Below are positions 41,805 to 51,659 of a DNA stretch of 64,000 nucleotides, one piece after another; positions within the stretch are counted from its first letter, which is position 1, and each line of letters opens with the position of its first letter. Both the position numbers and the translations under genes were made by a program. The notes below the pieces were generated by a model. The model was given only the letters and a program-made list of their open reading frames with translations, was not told the origin of the DNA and did not search any database. The DNA comes from Lachnospiraceae bacterium MD308 (lineage in GTDB: Bacteria; Bacillota; Clostridia; Lachnospirales; Lachnospiraceae), in the NCBI GenBank assembly GCA_010206225.2, contig VIQU02000008.1, positions 1 to 64,000 on the forward strand. The letters run 5' to 3'.

Positions 41805-42678
41805 CTTCCGGATATCCCTCCTCATAATATTTTATAAGCGCCTGTGTTCCAAGGTCTCCATAACCCGCTGCCTGAAGCTCCTCATAATTGGCAAGCACCT
41901 GACTTAACACGTCCAGACACAGGCCGCTTCGGTTGGCCTCCGTGAGCGCCAATGTCATATCCTTAATGAAATGCTTCATAAAGAATCCCGGAGCAAAATC
42001 TCCTGCCATAATCTTCGGCGCAAACAGATCAAGCTGTCTGCTTCCTGCCGCTCCCGTCGATACGGATCTCAGAACCGTGTCAAGGTCAAGTCCTTTCGCC
42101 TTCGCATAAGTAAGCGCCTCGCAGACGCCTGAGAGCGTACCGGCAATCATAATCTGATTGGCTAACTTGGCATGCTGGCCGCATCCGGCTTTTCCCTGAT
42201 AATTGATCGTTGTCCCCATAGCTTCAAACAACGGAACGCAAGCCTTAAAGTCTTCTTTCTCACCTCCCACCAGAATGGAGAGAGTTCCTGCCTTCGCCCC
42301 TGTATCGCCCCCGGTCACAGGCGCATCCAGAACATGGAAGCCCTTCTTTTTCCCTTCTTCATAAATCTGCTCCGCGATGATCGGACTTGTGGTAGTCATG
42401 TCGATGAGATACGCGCCTTCCTTTGCACTGTCCAGTATATTTCCCGCATCGTAATATACCTCTTCCACATCTTTTGGAAATCCTACGATCGTAATCACCG
42501 CATCGCGGTCCTTCACACAGTCTGCGATAGAGTCATGGAAGATGGCGCCCTCTTCGATCACATCGCAAACCTTTGATTTTGTGCGGGCATAGATATGAAG
42601 TTCATATCCCGCTTTCATAAGATTTCTCACCATGGATTTTCCCATGATCCCAACACCGATAAACCCAATATTTTTCAT
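41794..42678 (-). CDS. Beta-hydroxyacid dehydrogenase (GarR/HIBADH family)
   Basis: A 294-residue NAD(P)-dependent dehydrogenase. The N-terminal nucleotide-binding start is IGFIGVGIMGKSMVRNLMKA. The substrate motif FHVLDAPVTGGDTGAKAGTL and the catalytic Lys region GCGQHAKLANQIMIAGTLSG are both present. Relatives act on tartronate semialdehyde, 3-hydroxyisobutyrate or succinic semialdehyde. Arg rather than a charged acidic residue after the first strand (IYARTKSK) favours NADP. The gene lies 17 bases after the beta-helix protein and overlaps mgsA, forming a three-gene unit behind the promoter at 43445-43473. The exact substrate is unknown. Confidence 0.9.
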   Translation of the reverse strand: MKNIGFIGVGIMGKSMVRNLMKAGYELHIYARTKSKVCDVIEEGAIFHDSIADCVKDRDAVITIVGFPKDVEEVYYDAGNILDSAKEGAYLIDMTTTSPIIAEQIYEEGKKKGFHVLDAPVTGGDTGAKAGTLSILVGGEKEDFKACVPLFEAMGTTINYQGKAGCGQHAKLANQIMIAGTLSGVCEALTYAKAKGLDLDTVLRSVSTGAAGSRQLDLFAPKIMAGDFAPGFFMKHFIKDMTLALTEANRSGLCLDVLSQVLANYEELQAAGYGDLGTQALIKYYEEGYPEDDE

Positions 42679-42695
42679 ACTTTTTCTCCTTTGTA

Positions 42696-43361
42696 CTAAT
42701 ACTTCTCTGCAATCTCTCCCTGCTTCTTATAGATGCTGTCAGCCGGAACATAGCCTCTCACAGAAGACAGCGGATAGATATTCGTGCGGCTGCCTACAAC
42801 GCTTCCCGGATTTAATACTGTTCCGCAGCCCACTTCTACTTCATCGCCGAGCATGGCGCCGAATTTCTTGATTCCCGTCTCGATATTTCCTTCCGGCGTC
42901 TTTACCACTACCAGCTTTTTATCCGACTTCACATTAGAAGTGATGGAACCGGCCCCCATATGAGCCTTATATCCAAGAATGGAATCACCCACATAATTAT
43001 AGTGAGGAACCTGTACTTTATTAAATAAAATCACATTCTTAAGTTCTGTGGAATTCCCCACGACAGCGCCCTCGCCTACAATGGCATTCCCGCGGATAAA
43101 CGCGCACTGGCGCACCTGCGCTCCTTTTCCGATGACGGCAGGCCCGTGGATATATGCCGACTCGAACACCTCCGCAGACTTTGCGATCCACACATCCTCG
43201 CCCACCTTGTCATACTCATCTTCGGAAAGCGTCTTTCCAAGTTCCAGTATAAACGCGCTGATCTTCGGCAGTACCTCCCAAGGATAAGTAACCCCCTCAA
43301 AAATGTCCTTCGCGATCGTCTCATCAAGCGTGTACAAATCTTTTACTGTTAATCCAACCAT
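42696..43361 (-). CDS. Left-handed beta-helix protein, GlmU C-domain-like
   Basis: A 221-residue protein. The central and C-terminal parts show hexapeptide repeats of the left-handed beta-helix: VWIAKSAEVFESAYIHGPAV, GAQVRQCAFIRGNAIVGEG and the later VEVGCGTVLNPGSVVG. The layout resembles the acetyltransferase half of GlmU and related nucleotidyltransferase-linked proteins. There is no pyrophosphorylase domain. It may be an acyltransferase or a binding scaffold. The conserved stretch LGYKAHMGAGSITSNVKSDK is close to GlmU-type sites. The start at 43361 follows AGGAGG by eight bases. It leads the operon with the dehydrogenase and mgsA. Confidence 0.82.
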   Translation of the reverse strand: MVGLTVKDLYTLDETIAKDIFEGVTYPWEVLPKISAFILELGKTLSEDEYDKVGEDVWIAKSAEVFESAYIHGPAVIGKGAQVRQCAFIRGNAIVGEGAVVGNSTELKNVILFNKVQVPHYNYVGDSILGYKAHMGAGSITSNVKSDKKLVVVKTPEGNIETGIKKFGAMLGDEVEVGCGTVLNPGSVVGSRTNIYPLSSVRGYVPADSIYKKQGEIAEKY

Positions 43362-43444
43362 TTTCCTAACCTCCTGTTCATTTTTCCTTCCATCTTCTAT
43401 TGTATTTCTCATTCAGTCTTCTATGTATGAAATCCATCTTTAGT

Positions 43445-43473
43445 ATCATAGCACTTCCTACGGACAATAGCAA
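43445..43473 (-). promoter_or_regulatory. Promoter of the beta-helix/dehydrogenase/mgsA operon
   Basis: TTGCTA (43473-43468), a 17-base spacer and TATGAT (43450-43445) on the minus strand, directly behind the topB stop codon. Confidence 0.6.
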
Positions 43474-43476
43474 TTC

Positions 43477-45465
43477 TCACTTTCCGCTTTTCCGGTAGAA
43501 GGATGCCGCTTTATTATAAAACCGCAGCAGCTCTCTCTCATTATTAAGCCCCATCACTCCCTGCGTCCTGCTTACGATAAAAGAAGTAAGCTTTTGCATA
43601 TATTCATCAGAAGTGATCTCTCCGTTTGCAACATAGGTAAGTCCCTTTTCCCAGCTCGCTGTAAGCTCCGGATTTAACAGAGATTTGATGGAATGATCCA
43701 CCACATCATAGATCATCTCTCCCTGCAGAGTAGGTGTGACAATCTGCGTTTTCTTATTCAGAGCCAGATATTTATTATGAAAAAGCTTTTTTAAGATCTC
43801 GCCCCTTGTCGCGCTTGTTCCGATCCCGCTTCCTTTGATCTGCGCCCGAAGCTCTTCGTCCTCGATGAGCTGCCCGGCATTTTCCATGGCAAGTATCAGG
43901 GAACCGGAATTGTACCGCTTTGGCGGGGATGTCTTCCCCTCTTTGATCGCAAGGGATTGGATCGGCAGGATCTTTCCTTTCCGAAGATTTTTAAGCCCGT
44001 CAAAAAGCGCACGTTCTGTCTCCTTGTCCTCTTCCTCGTTTTTCTTTCCGGGAATCCCGGCAACCTTCAGATAGCCTTCTTCCGCAAGTACCTTAAAGCC
44101 TGTAAAAAAAGATTCCCCCTTTATCTTTGTGACAATCGACACCCTCTGGTAAATGGCCGGGGGATAAAAGATGCTTAAGAATCTTCTCACAATCACATCA
44201 TAAACCTTCTGTGATACCCCAGAAAGAGAGGACAGCGCGTGCAGCCCCTGCCCTGTGGGAATGATCGCATAATGGTCTGTAATCTGCTTATCATTGACAT
44301 AACGTGTCTTTTCCAGTCCCTTATGGCTCTTAAACCCTGCGATCTCCTGAAGATATGGCGCCGCCTGCTCGTATTTCATCAGACCATTCAGATTCTTATG
44401 AATCTCCTTTGCCACCGCCGACGACAGTACTCTGGCATCCGTACGGGGATAGGTCACAAGCTTTTTTTCATACATCTCCTGCACGATTCTTAACGTTTCG
44501 TCAGGGCTGATCTTGAACCGTTTGGAACACTCGTTCTGCAGCTCCGCAAGATTAAACAGCAGCGGCGGATTCTTTTTTTCCTTCTTCTTCTCGATACTTG
44601 CGATCTGAGCAGTAACAGGCGGCGGATCTTTCAAGTAATCAATCAGCTCCTGCGCTTTTTTTTCTTCCTTAAATCCATTTTCCTTATAAAGGTCAAAGGA
44701 TTCAAACCACTGAGAGCCTTTCACGGCTCTCCACTCTCCTTCAAATGTCTGGCCTTCCTCTCCTGCATTCATAATAACCCGGTAAAAGGGAGTCTCCACA
44801 AACTCCCTGATCTCACGCTCTCTGCGAACTACCATGCCAAGCACGCAGGTCATGACACGTCCCACAGACACGACAGCGTATTTTGTCTTCAGGTAATCGG
44901 AAATGCTGCTGCCGTATTTCAACGTCAGAAGCCTTGAAAAATTAATCCCCATCAGATAATCTTCCTTCGCTCTGAGATACGCCGAGGCCGACAGATTATC
45001 GTATTCCTTCAGATCCTTTGCCTCTCTGATCCCCCGGAGAATCTCTTCCTCCGTCTGAGAATCAATCCACACACGGCGCCTTTTTTTGCCGTGCACGCCC
45101 GCCTGCTGCTCCACCAGACGGTAGATGTATTCACCCTCACGCCCGGAATCCGTACAGACATAGATCGTCTCCACATCACTCCTGTTCAATAATTCTGCCA
45201 CAATCCCAAACTGCTTTGCCACAGCCGGAATTACTTCGTATTTGAACTCTTCCGGTATAAAAGGCAGAGTCTTTAGACTCCACCTTTTCAACGACGGGCT
45301 GTACTCCTCAGGATAACTCATGGTCACAAGATGCCCCACACACCATGTAACGACCGCCTCCTCTGACTCAATATACCCGTCCCTTCTTTTTGCCTCCAGC
45401 TTCAGTGCTTTGGCAAATTCCTGCGCAACACTGGGTTTTTCAGCAATATATAATGCTTTCCCCAT
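43477..45465 (-). CDS. topB: DNA topoisomerase III
   Basis: A 662-residue type IA topoisomerase that decatenates DNA and relaxes negative supercoils. The TOPRIM start is ALYIAEKPSVAQEFAKAL, with metal-binding DSGREGEYIYRLVEQQ near residue 105. The active-site Tyr lies in KKLVTYPRTDARVLSS near residue 310. ATRGEILKKLFHNKYLAL closes the domain IV region. Length is close to TopB. No zinc-finger tail is present. The start at 45465 follows AGGAG by five bases; the longer frame upstream overlaps ppk1 and is not TopB-like. It is last of the asd-ppk1-topB run, eight bases after ppk1. Confidence 0.95.
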   Translation of the reverse strand: MGKALYIAEKPSVAQEFAKALKLEAKRRDGYIESEEAVVTWCVGHLVTMSYPEEYSPSLKRWSLKTLPFIPEEFKYEVIPAVAKQFGIVAELLNRSDVETIYVCTDSGREGEYIYRLVEQQAGVHGKKRRRVWIDSQTEEEILRGIREAKDLKEYDNLSASAYLRAKEDYLMGINFSRLLTLKYGSSISDYLKTKYAVVSVGRVMTCVLGMVVRREREIREFVETPFYRVIMNAGEEGQTFEGEWRAVKGSQWFESFDLYKENGFKEEKKAQELIDYLKDPPPVTAQIASIEKKKEKKNPPLLFNLAELQNECSKRFKISPDETLRIVQEMYEKKLVTYPRTDARVLSSAVAKEIHKNLNGLMKYEQAAPYLQEIAGFKSHKGLEKTRYVNDKQITDHYAIIPTGQGLHALSSLSGVSQKVYDVIVRRFLSIFYPPAIYQRVSIVTKIKGESFFTGFKVLAEEGYLKVAGIPGKKNEEEDKETERALFDGLKNLRKGKILPIQSLAIKEGKTSPPKRYNSGSLILAMENAGQLIEDEELRAQIKGSGIGTSATRGEILKKLFHNKYLALNKKTQIVTPTLQGEMIYDVVDHSIKSLLNPELTASWEKGLTYVANGEITSDEYMQKLTSFIVSRTQGVMGLNNERELLRFYNKAASFYRKSGK

Positions 45466-45473
45466 AGACACTC

Positions 45474-47597
45474 CTAACTCTTCTGCTTCACTTTGTTCCC
45501 AAAGACATCCTTTAACCTGCCAAAGAATGTCTTTTCCTTCTTCTCCGGCTTCATATGCTGCGCATGCAGCGCTTCTTCCATAAAAGTGGCCTGAGAATCC
45601 ACATACGGCTCTACCAGCTCCTTCCGGCAATAGGTGCCGTCTCTCTTCAGCACTCTTCCTTTTATGTTATCACTGAGCATGACCTTCAGATAGTGGTTTA
45701 CCTGCTTTTTAATATCCGCATCTAAGATCGGGCATGCCACCTCTACTCGTTTCTCCGTATTGCGCGTCATCATATCCGCCGAACCGATATAGATCTTCTG
45801 ACTGTCTCCTGTTCCGAAGCTGAAAATTCTCGGATGCTCCAAGTAGCGCCCTACTACGCTCATAATCTGCAGATTATCAGTATATCCCGGCACTCCCGGC
45901 AGGACGCAGCAGATTCCCCGCACGATCAAGTCAATCTTTACTCCCGCCCTTGAAGCTTCTGACACCTTCTCAATATAATCTGTATCTGTCACAGAATTCA
46001 TCTTCATGATGATACGTCCGCTGCTTCCCTTCGCGATCTCTTCATCCATCATCCGAAGTACATTCTGCTTCAAACTGGTAGGCGACACGATCAGATGCTC
46101 ATAGACTCCTTCCAGATTGCTGATCGCCATATTTTTGAAAAATTCCGACGCATCATGTCCGATTGCCGGATTCGCAGTCATCAGCGATAGATCTGTATAC
46201 ATTCCCGCCGTCTTCTCATTGTAATTTCCCGTTCCGATCTGGGTAATATACTGGATCTCCCCCCGGCTGCGGTATGTAATCAGACAAATCTTCGAATGTA
46301 CCTTGTAATCCTCGAATCCATAGATGACGCGGCATCCTGCCTCCTCCATCCGCTCGGACCAGTCAATATTATTCTGCTCGTCAAATCTCGCCCTAAGTTC
46401 AATGAGCGCCGTAACCTCTTTCCCATTTTCTGCGGCAGCACATAAGTATTCCACCAGCCTTGCCTTCTTTGCCAGACGGTAGATCGTAATCTTGATCGTC
46501 AGGACATTCGGATCATAAGCCGCCTCTTTGATCAGTCTGAGGAACGGATCCATGCTCTCATAAGGATAGAATAGCAGCAGATCCTTCTTCTTTATCTGAC
46601 GCATGATATTGCCGTCCTGAATCCGCACACAGCTCTGAGGCGAAAATGCAGGATAGGTAAGCGACCGCTTCATGGGCTCCGGCAGGTCCCCGCTGATGGC
46701 AAAGATATAATCAAGCTTCATAGGCATCTTTGTACGGAAAATCTGTACTGGCTTGATCTTAAACTTATCGCAGAAATACTTCTCCGTCTCTGCGCTCAGC
46801 TTTTCCGCAACTTCAAGCCTTACTACAGACATCCGGCGGCGCTTATGAAGCGTCTTCTTCATGAGATGTCTGAAATCGTCATTTACTTCCAACGCCTCAT
46901 CTTCCGGATTGATGTCCGCGCTCCGTGTCACGCAGATATAGTTCGCGTCCGTAACTGTATATTTGGGGAACACCAGATTCAGGTGCTCTACAATGATGTT
47001 CTCCATACGGATATAACGGATATCATGCCCCGGCAGGTACAGGATATTGGAAACAAACTGAGGAACCGGCACAATTCCCTGCATCGTCTTATCTTTGTCT
47101 CTTAAATTAGCAGTCACATAGATTTCCTTATTCAAAAGATGCGGAAACGGATGGTTCGCATCTACGATCTGCGGAGAAAGGATGGGAAGAATCTGGTCTT
47201 TAAAGTATTTCTTCACATACTTTTTCTCCTGCTGCTCTAACTCCTTGTAGCTCAATCCACACACGCCATAAGGATGAAGCTGCTTCTGGATGTCCGAATA
47301 AGTCTTGTCGCGCTCCTTACAAAGAGGCGCCACAGCTTCAAATATCTTCTCAAGCTGCTCGTCCGGAGTCATCCCCGAACGACTGTCTCTTGCCTTGGCA
47401 TCTGCGTGCGCCATGTCAAATAAACTTCCCACACGAATCATAAAAAATTCATCCAGATTGCTTGAAAAAATCGCCACGAATTTCATCCGCTCCAATAGCG
47501 GAACCGTAATATCCTGCGCCTCCTGCAAAACTCTCTGATTAAACTTAAGCCATGATAATTCCCGATTCTGCGAATAGTTTAAAATATCATTTTCCAT
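45474..47597 (-). CDS. ppk1: Polyphosphate kinase 1
   Basis: A 707-residue enzyme that makes polyphosphate from ATP. The N-terminal domain starts NRELSWLKFNQRVLQEAQD. The phospholipase-D-like catalytic domains include the autophosphorylated His in YKVHSKICLITYRS, followed by IGTGNYNEKTAGMYTDL. The segment VLTIKITIYRLAKKARLVEY and the late RIFSFGTGDSQKIYIGSADM also match. Length is normal. The start at 47597 follows GGAAGGG. It lies 33 bases after asd and 8 before topB, so it is probably cotranscribed with both. Confidence 0.96.
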   Translation of the reverse strand: MENDILNYSQNRELSWLKFNQRVLQEAQDITVPLLERMKFVAIFSSNLDEFFMIRVGSLFDMAHADAKARDSRSGMTPDEQLEKIFEAVAPLCKERDKTYSDIQKQLHPYGVCGLSYKELEQQEKKYVKKYFKDQILPILSPQIVDANHPFPHLLNKEIYVTANLRDKDKTMQGIVPVPQFVSNILYLPGHDIRYIRMENIIVEHLNLVFPKYTVTDANYICVTRSADINPEDEALEVNDDFRHLMKKTLHKRRRMSVVRLEVAEKLSAETEKYFCDKFKIKPVQIFRTKMPMKLDYIFAISGDLPEPMKRSLTYPAFSPQSCVRIQDGNIMRQIKKKDLLLFYPYESMDPFLRLIKEAAYDPNVLTIKITIYRLAKKARLVEYLCAAAENGKEVTALIELRARFDEQNNIDWSERMEEAGCRVIYGFEDYKVHSKICLITYRSRGEIQYITQIGTGNYNEKTAGMYTDLSLMTANPAIGHDASEFFKNMAISNLEGVYEHLIVSPTSLKQNVLRMMDEEIAKGSSGRIIMKMNSVTDTDYIEKVSEASRAGVKIDLIVRGICCVLPGVPGYTDNLQIMSVVGRYLEHPRIFSFGTGDSQKIYIGSADMMTRNTEKRVEVACPILDADIKKQVNHYLKVMLSDNIKGRVLKRDGTYCRKELVEPYVDSQATFMEEALHAQHMKPEKKEKTFFGRLKDVFGNKVKQKS

Positions 47598-47630
47598 AGT
47601 CCGGCCCTTCCTTCTCTCCTGCCTTTTCAC

Positions 47631-48719
47631 TTATTGCTTTGCCTGAATGTAACCTTTCTTCGCCAGAGACTCCGCACAGAGAACTGCTCCGCCGGCCGCT
47701 CCGCGAAGTGTATTGTGGGAAAGCCCCACGAATTTAAAATCAAACATCGTATCCTCGCGGAGACGTCCGATCGATACGCCCATACCATTTTCATAATTCA
47801 CATCAAGCGCCACCTGCGGGCGGTTATCCTCCTTCAGATACTGAACAAACTGCTTCGGCGCGCTCGGAAGATCCGCTTCCTGCGGAAAGCCCTTAAAGTT
47901 CACAAGCTTTTCAATCAACTGTTCCTTTGCCGGCTTCTTTTCAAAATTAATAAATACGGCAGCCGTATGTCCGTCAAGAACTGGAACACGGATACACTGA
48001 CAGGTAATCTTAGGAAGCGCCGCCTTCACAATCTCCCCGTCTTTTACCGTTCCTAACACACGAAGCGGCTCCTGCTCACTCTTTTCTTCCTCTCCGCCGA
48101 TATAGGGAATGATATTCTCCGACATCTCCGGCCAGTCCTTAAAAGTCTTGCCCGCACCGGATATCGCCTGATAAGTCGTCACCACTACCTCCTTCGGCCC
48201 AAATTCCCTCCATGCCGCCAGACAAGGCACGTAGCTCTGTATCGAACAATTCGGCTTCACGGCAATAAATCCTCGCTTCGTACCAAGACGCCTTTTTTGC
48301 GCCGCGATCACCTCAAAATGTTCTGCATTGATCTCCGGCACTACCATCGGAACATCCGGCGTCCAGCGATGAGCGCTGTTATTAGAAACTACCGGTGTCT
48401 CAGTCTTTGCATATTCTTCCTCAATCGCCCGGATCTCTTCCTTCGTCATATCTACAGCGCTGAATACAAAATCGACTCCCGACGCAACCTTCTCAACCTC
48501 ATTCACATTGGCAACTACAAGACTCTTAACCGCCTTCGGCATCGGCGTCTTCATCTTCCAGCGTCCGCCGACCGCCTCTTCATAAGTCTTCCCGGCAGAC
48601 CGCGGACTCGCCGCAACAGTCACAACCTCGAACCAAGGATGATCCTCAAGCAGAGAGACAAATCTCTGTCCCACCATTCCTGTCGCTCCTAAAATTCCTA
48701 CTCTTAATTTCTGATCCAT
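47631..48719 (-). CDS. asd: Aspartate-semialdehyde dehydrogenase
   Basis: A 362-residue NADP-dependent enzyme that reduces aspartyl phosphate to aspartate semialdehyde, for lysine/diaminopimelate, threonine and methionine. The nucleotide motif is VGILGATGMVGQRFVSLL. The active-site Cys lies in AVKPNCSIQSYVPCLAAW, and the later GHTAAVFINFEKKP holds the second catalytic His. Its length and sequence style are of the archaeal/yeast type rather than the E. coli type. A promoter with 16-base spacing lies at 48760-48787, and AGGAG precedes the ATG. It is first of the asd-ppk1-topB run. Confidence 0.95.
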   Translation of the reverse strand: MDQKLRVGILGATGMVGQRFVSLLEDHPWFEVVTVAASPRSAGKTYEEAVGGRWKMKTPMPKAVKSLVVANVNEVEKVASGVDFVFSAVDMTKEEIRAIEEEYAKTETPVVSNNSAHRWTPDVPMVVPEINAEHFEVIAAQKRRLGTKRGFIAVKPNCSIQSYVPCLAAWREFGPKEVVVTTYQAISGAGKTFKDWPEMSENIIPYIGGEEEKSEQEPLRVLGTVKDGEIVKAALPKITCQCIRVPVLDGHTAAVFINFEKKPAKEQLIEKLVNFKGFPQEADLPSAPKQFVQYLKEDNRPQVALDVNYENGMGVSIGRLREDTMFDFKFVGLSHNTLRGAAGGAVLCAESLAKKGYIQAKQ

Positions 48720-48759
48720 ATCTCATCACTCCTGTTTTATTTATGCATTTATTCTTCAA

Positions 48760-48787
48760 ATTTTATCACATTCTCCCATAAAATCAA
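48760..48787 (-). promoter_or_regulatory. Promoter of asd
   Basis: TTGATT (48787-48782), a 16-base spacer and TAAAAT (48765-48760) on the minus strand, about 40 bases before the asd start. Confidence 0.6.
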
Positions 48788-48795
48788 TCTTAAAA

Positions 48796-49413
48796 TCATT
48801 TCTCTTTTGAAAACTCCTTTGAAAACACACATCCGCAGTAGTCCTGCCGGTATAATCCATACTCCTTGGAAAGCTCTACAGAACGTTTATAACCGTTCTT
48901 TTTCTTGAAGTCAGACACGAGATAAGGTACGCCGCACTCCTCGCCTGCCCGCATTCCGATCTCATTGATCTTATCCGCCTTTTTCAGAGGGCTGATACTG
49001 AGCGTCGTTGTGAAATAGTCAAACTCCGCGCTTTTTGCCATCCTTGCGGTTTCCTTAAGTCTCAGCTCGTAACACCTGAAACACCGCTCTCCTCCCTCCT
49101 TCATATGCTCAAGCCCTCTCGCCATCTCAAAAAAACGCCCGCTGTCATAATGTCCCGCAGCAAAGGTCACCGGATTCTTTACCGGAAGCCTGTCGATCAA
49201 CATCTGCTGCTCGAACAGACGCTTCGTATATTCACTCTCCGGGGAAATATTGGGATTATAGTAAAAAACTGTAATAGAAAAATAGGCGCTTAGATATTCC
49301 AGCACATAGCTGCTGCAGGGCGCACAACAGCTGTGAAGAAGAAGCCTTGGCACAGATTCCTTTGTTTCAAGTTTTTTCAGTAATTTATCTAGTTCTCTCT
49401 GGTAATTCATCAA
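48796..49413 (-). CDS. queH: Epoxyqueuosine reductase QueH
   Basis: A 205-residue protein of the former DUF208 family, shown in other bacteria to carry out the last step of queuosine synthesis, reducing epoxyqueuosine in tRNA. The cysteine pairs that bind its metal and cluster are clear: LLLHSCCAPCSSYVLEYLS near the N-terminus, ERCFRCYELRL in the middle and DYCGCVFS at the end. Length and cysteine pattern are normal. It is transcribed in the same direction as asd, but with a separate asd promoter between. No other queuosine gene is in the window. Confidence 0.95.
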   Translation of the reverse strand: MMNYQRELDKLLKKLETKESVPRLLLHSCCAPCSSYVLEYLSAYFSITVFYYNPNISPESEYTKRLFEQQMLIDRLPVKNPVTFAAGHYDSGRFFEMARGLEHMKEGGERCFRCYELRLKETARMAKSAEFDYFTTTLSISPLKKADKINEIGMRAGEECGVPYLVSDFKKKNGYKRSVELSKEYGLYRQDYCGCVFSKEFSKEK

Positions 49414-49492
49414 AAATCTTCTAGCCTCCCTAGATCTTATGTTTTTTTAAATTATAACTGTTCTGATACATTCTGGCAAGCTTATGATATCG

Positions 49493-49518
49493 AAAAGGAG
49501 CGGCACTTCATCCGCTCC
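49493..49518 (-). terminator. Terminator of the GH25 lysozyme gene
   Basis: A seven-base stem GGAGCGG/CCGCTCC with an eight-base loop is followed by TTTTC on the minus strand, about 30 bases past the stop. Confidence 0.75.
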
Positions 49519-49548
49519 CGTGATCATCCGATATTTATAACATCCAGC

Positions 49549-51564
49549 CTACTTTTTTGTTTTCGCGCTTTTCGCTGAACTATAGCTGCTGTATATCTTC
49601 CTTCCTCTTACCGTTTTATATGCCCGTATCCGATACTTATATGTCGTATTCTTCCTAAGCCCGCTGTTTGTATAGGAGACCGTGGAACCCTTTTTTATGG
49701 TCTTGATCGTTGCATATTTTTTCTTTGACGAATTGTAACGCTGAACCAGATAACCGCTCGCGCCCGATATTTTGTTCCACTTCAATTTGATTTTGCTATT
49801 TGAAGAAGCCGATGCGGTTACCGTGGGCTTGCCTATCACCGTTACATAAGTCTTTTTAATATAACCTGTTTTCTTTTTTCCTTTGATCTTAATGGAAATC
49901 TTATACCAGCTTCCGCTCATTCCGGTTATCGTCACGCTTTTATTGATTCCCAGCGTTGTAAGCCTCTTCTTTGATGTGCTTGGACCGGAACGGACATTGA
50001 TATTCGTTCCGTTCGTTGTTCCATTCATGCTGGACACTGTTTTTACACTGACAGCGCCGGATGCACCGGAATATACCGTCTTACCGTTCGCTTTTTTATA
50101 GGATTTTATCTTATATTTATAAGTTTTTCCCATACTCCTTCCTGTATCCGTATAAGAAACCGTGCCGCCGCTTCCAATGGTCTTAATAGCTGCATACTTC
50201 TTCTTCGATGCATCATAACGATACAGCACATACCCGGATGCGCCGGAAATCTTTTTCCACGACAGCTTCACCTTATCATAGGAGGAAGCTTTTCCGGTAA
50301 GCTTCGGAACCGCCGGTGCTGCCGCTGGTTTCGCTGTTGTAGTCGAAGTCGCCGGCGGTGTTGAAACCTGCGTCGTCTGGGCGGTGCTTCCCGTACCATA
50401 CGACGGTGTGGTTCCTGGTTTGATATACCAAAAATTCATATCTACATTACCGGAAATACCTGACACTCTACCAGAAGATGTATACTGCCAGAAGTCATAA
50501 TCTCCCGTATAATCTGTACTTGTCGTATAATGAGCCAGCCATGCCGGATACTTTGCCGTAATCTCTGATGCGTACAGATCGGAACTGAACATACTCTTAT
50601 TCGCGTATACAAGCGGAGTATAGCCCGCTTTCCTGATTCTGTCGCAGAATGCCAGACAAATATCTGTCTTTACCCTTCTGCTCAATTTCGTCGAACTGGA
50701 AAAACGTCCGCCGCTATAATACTCATAATCAAACACCAGAGGCATTGTAATCTTATATCCTTTTACCGTCTTCAAAAGATATTCTGCCTCTTGTACCGCT
50801 TCTGCCGTCGTGATCGCCTGTGAAAATATGTATGCGCCAACCTTCACTCCCGCGGCGGCGGCATTCTTCATATTCGCTGCCGCTGTCGGATCCTTTGCCA
50901 AAGCTCCCGTCTTCGTACCTCTGTAAGAAGTGCGGACAAATGCATACTCAATTCCTGCTTTTTTCACATTGCTCCAGTTAATCGTCCCATTCCATTTGGA
51001 AACATCAATTCCCTGCTTTATCGTATACCCGGAAAATTTTTTGTTATGTGTAACCTTTGAAGAAGCCGCCCGTGTCTTTATGCCGCCGCCGAAAAAGTCC
51101 GCCGGGATCTTCGCGCCGCTCAGTCTTTCCCGCCCCGGATCATCCAGATCCGTCTCTGACAGAGCATCCTCTTTCACGGCTTCTGCGTTCTTATCATCCG
51201 CTTCCTGTGTTTTCGGTTCAGAAGTTTCATTCTTTTCCGCTGTCTTTCCTTCTTCTTCAGAGACCTTATCTTTCCCTGCCCCCTGAGGTTCTGTTATATC
51301 CGCACCGGCTGATTCCTCATCCTTCTCAGAAACAGCTTCATCTATAACCGCTTCCGGCTGCTCCTGCCTGTCGGTACCTTCTCCTGCAACGACCGGCTCT
51401 GAATCGCCCCTCTGCGGCTGCTCTGCCGCCGGCTCCCCTTCTTCCGAAACTACTGCCTGACCTCCTAAAGTCTCAGGCTCGCTCGCCAGTACTCTCTCCG
51501 AGAATACTGTCATTCCCATGCTCAGTATTAGCAATGCCGCAACAAATCTGTACTTTCTCTTCAT
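49549..51564 (-). CDS. Secreted GH25 lysozyme with Fn3-like and SH3-like domains
   Basis: A 671-residue exported cell-wall hydrolase. A signal peptide (FVAALLILSMGMTVFSERVLA) is followed by a long acidic Glu/Ala/Asp-rich linker (about 28-150). The GH25 muramidase domain starts GIDVSKWNGTINWSNVK near 190, with catalytic acids in VFDYEYYSGG and the late region DYDFWQYTSSG. A Thr/Ala/Pro linker leads to an Fn3-like domain (KLSWKKISGASGYVLYRYDA), an SH3-type domain (NINVRSGPSTSKKRLTTLG) and a second Fn3-like copy (KLKWNKISGASGYLVQRYNS). It probably trims peptidoglycan of the own wall or of rivals. It is a single gene with its own terminator. Confidence 0.93.
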   Translation of the reverse strand: MKRKYRFVAALLILSMGMTVFSERVLASEPETLGGQAVVSEEGEPAAEQPQRGDSEPVVAGEGTDRQEQPEAVIDEAVSEKDEESAGADITEPQGAGKDKVSEEEGKTAEKNETSEPKTQEADDKNAEAVKEDALSETDLDDPGRERLSGAKIPADFFGGGIKTRAASSKVTHNKKFSGYTIKQGIDVSKWNGTINWSNVKKAGIEYAFVRTSYRGTKTGALAKDPTAAANMKNAAAAGVKVGAYIFSQAITTAEAVQEAEYLLKTVKGYKITMPLVFDYEYYSGGRFSSSTKLSRRVKTDICLAFCDRIRKAGYTPLVYANKSMFSSDLYASEITAKYPAWLAHYTTSTDYTGDYDFWQYTSSGRVSGISGNVDMNFWYIKPGTTPSYGTGSTAQTTQVSTPPATSTTTAKPAAAPAVPKLTGKASSYDKVKLSWKKISGASGYVLYRYDASKKKYAAIKTIGSGGTVSYTDTGRSMGKTYKYKIKSYKKANGKTVYSGASGAVSVKTVSSMNGTTNGTNINVRSGPSTSKKRLTTLGINKSVTITGMSGSWYKISIKIKGKKKTGYIKKTYVTVIGKPTVTASASSNSKIKLKWNKISGASGYLVQRYNSSKKKYATIKTIKKGSTVSYTNSGLRKNTTYKYRIRAYKTVRGRKIYSSYSSAKSAKTKK

Positions 51565-51659
51565 TTTATCTTCCCCTTATTATTGATTTTTTTCGTCGTC
51601 TGCTATCTTATAAAACTAAGATTAAACCTATATTAAATTTCCCTCAAAAATGCCCCCAT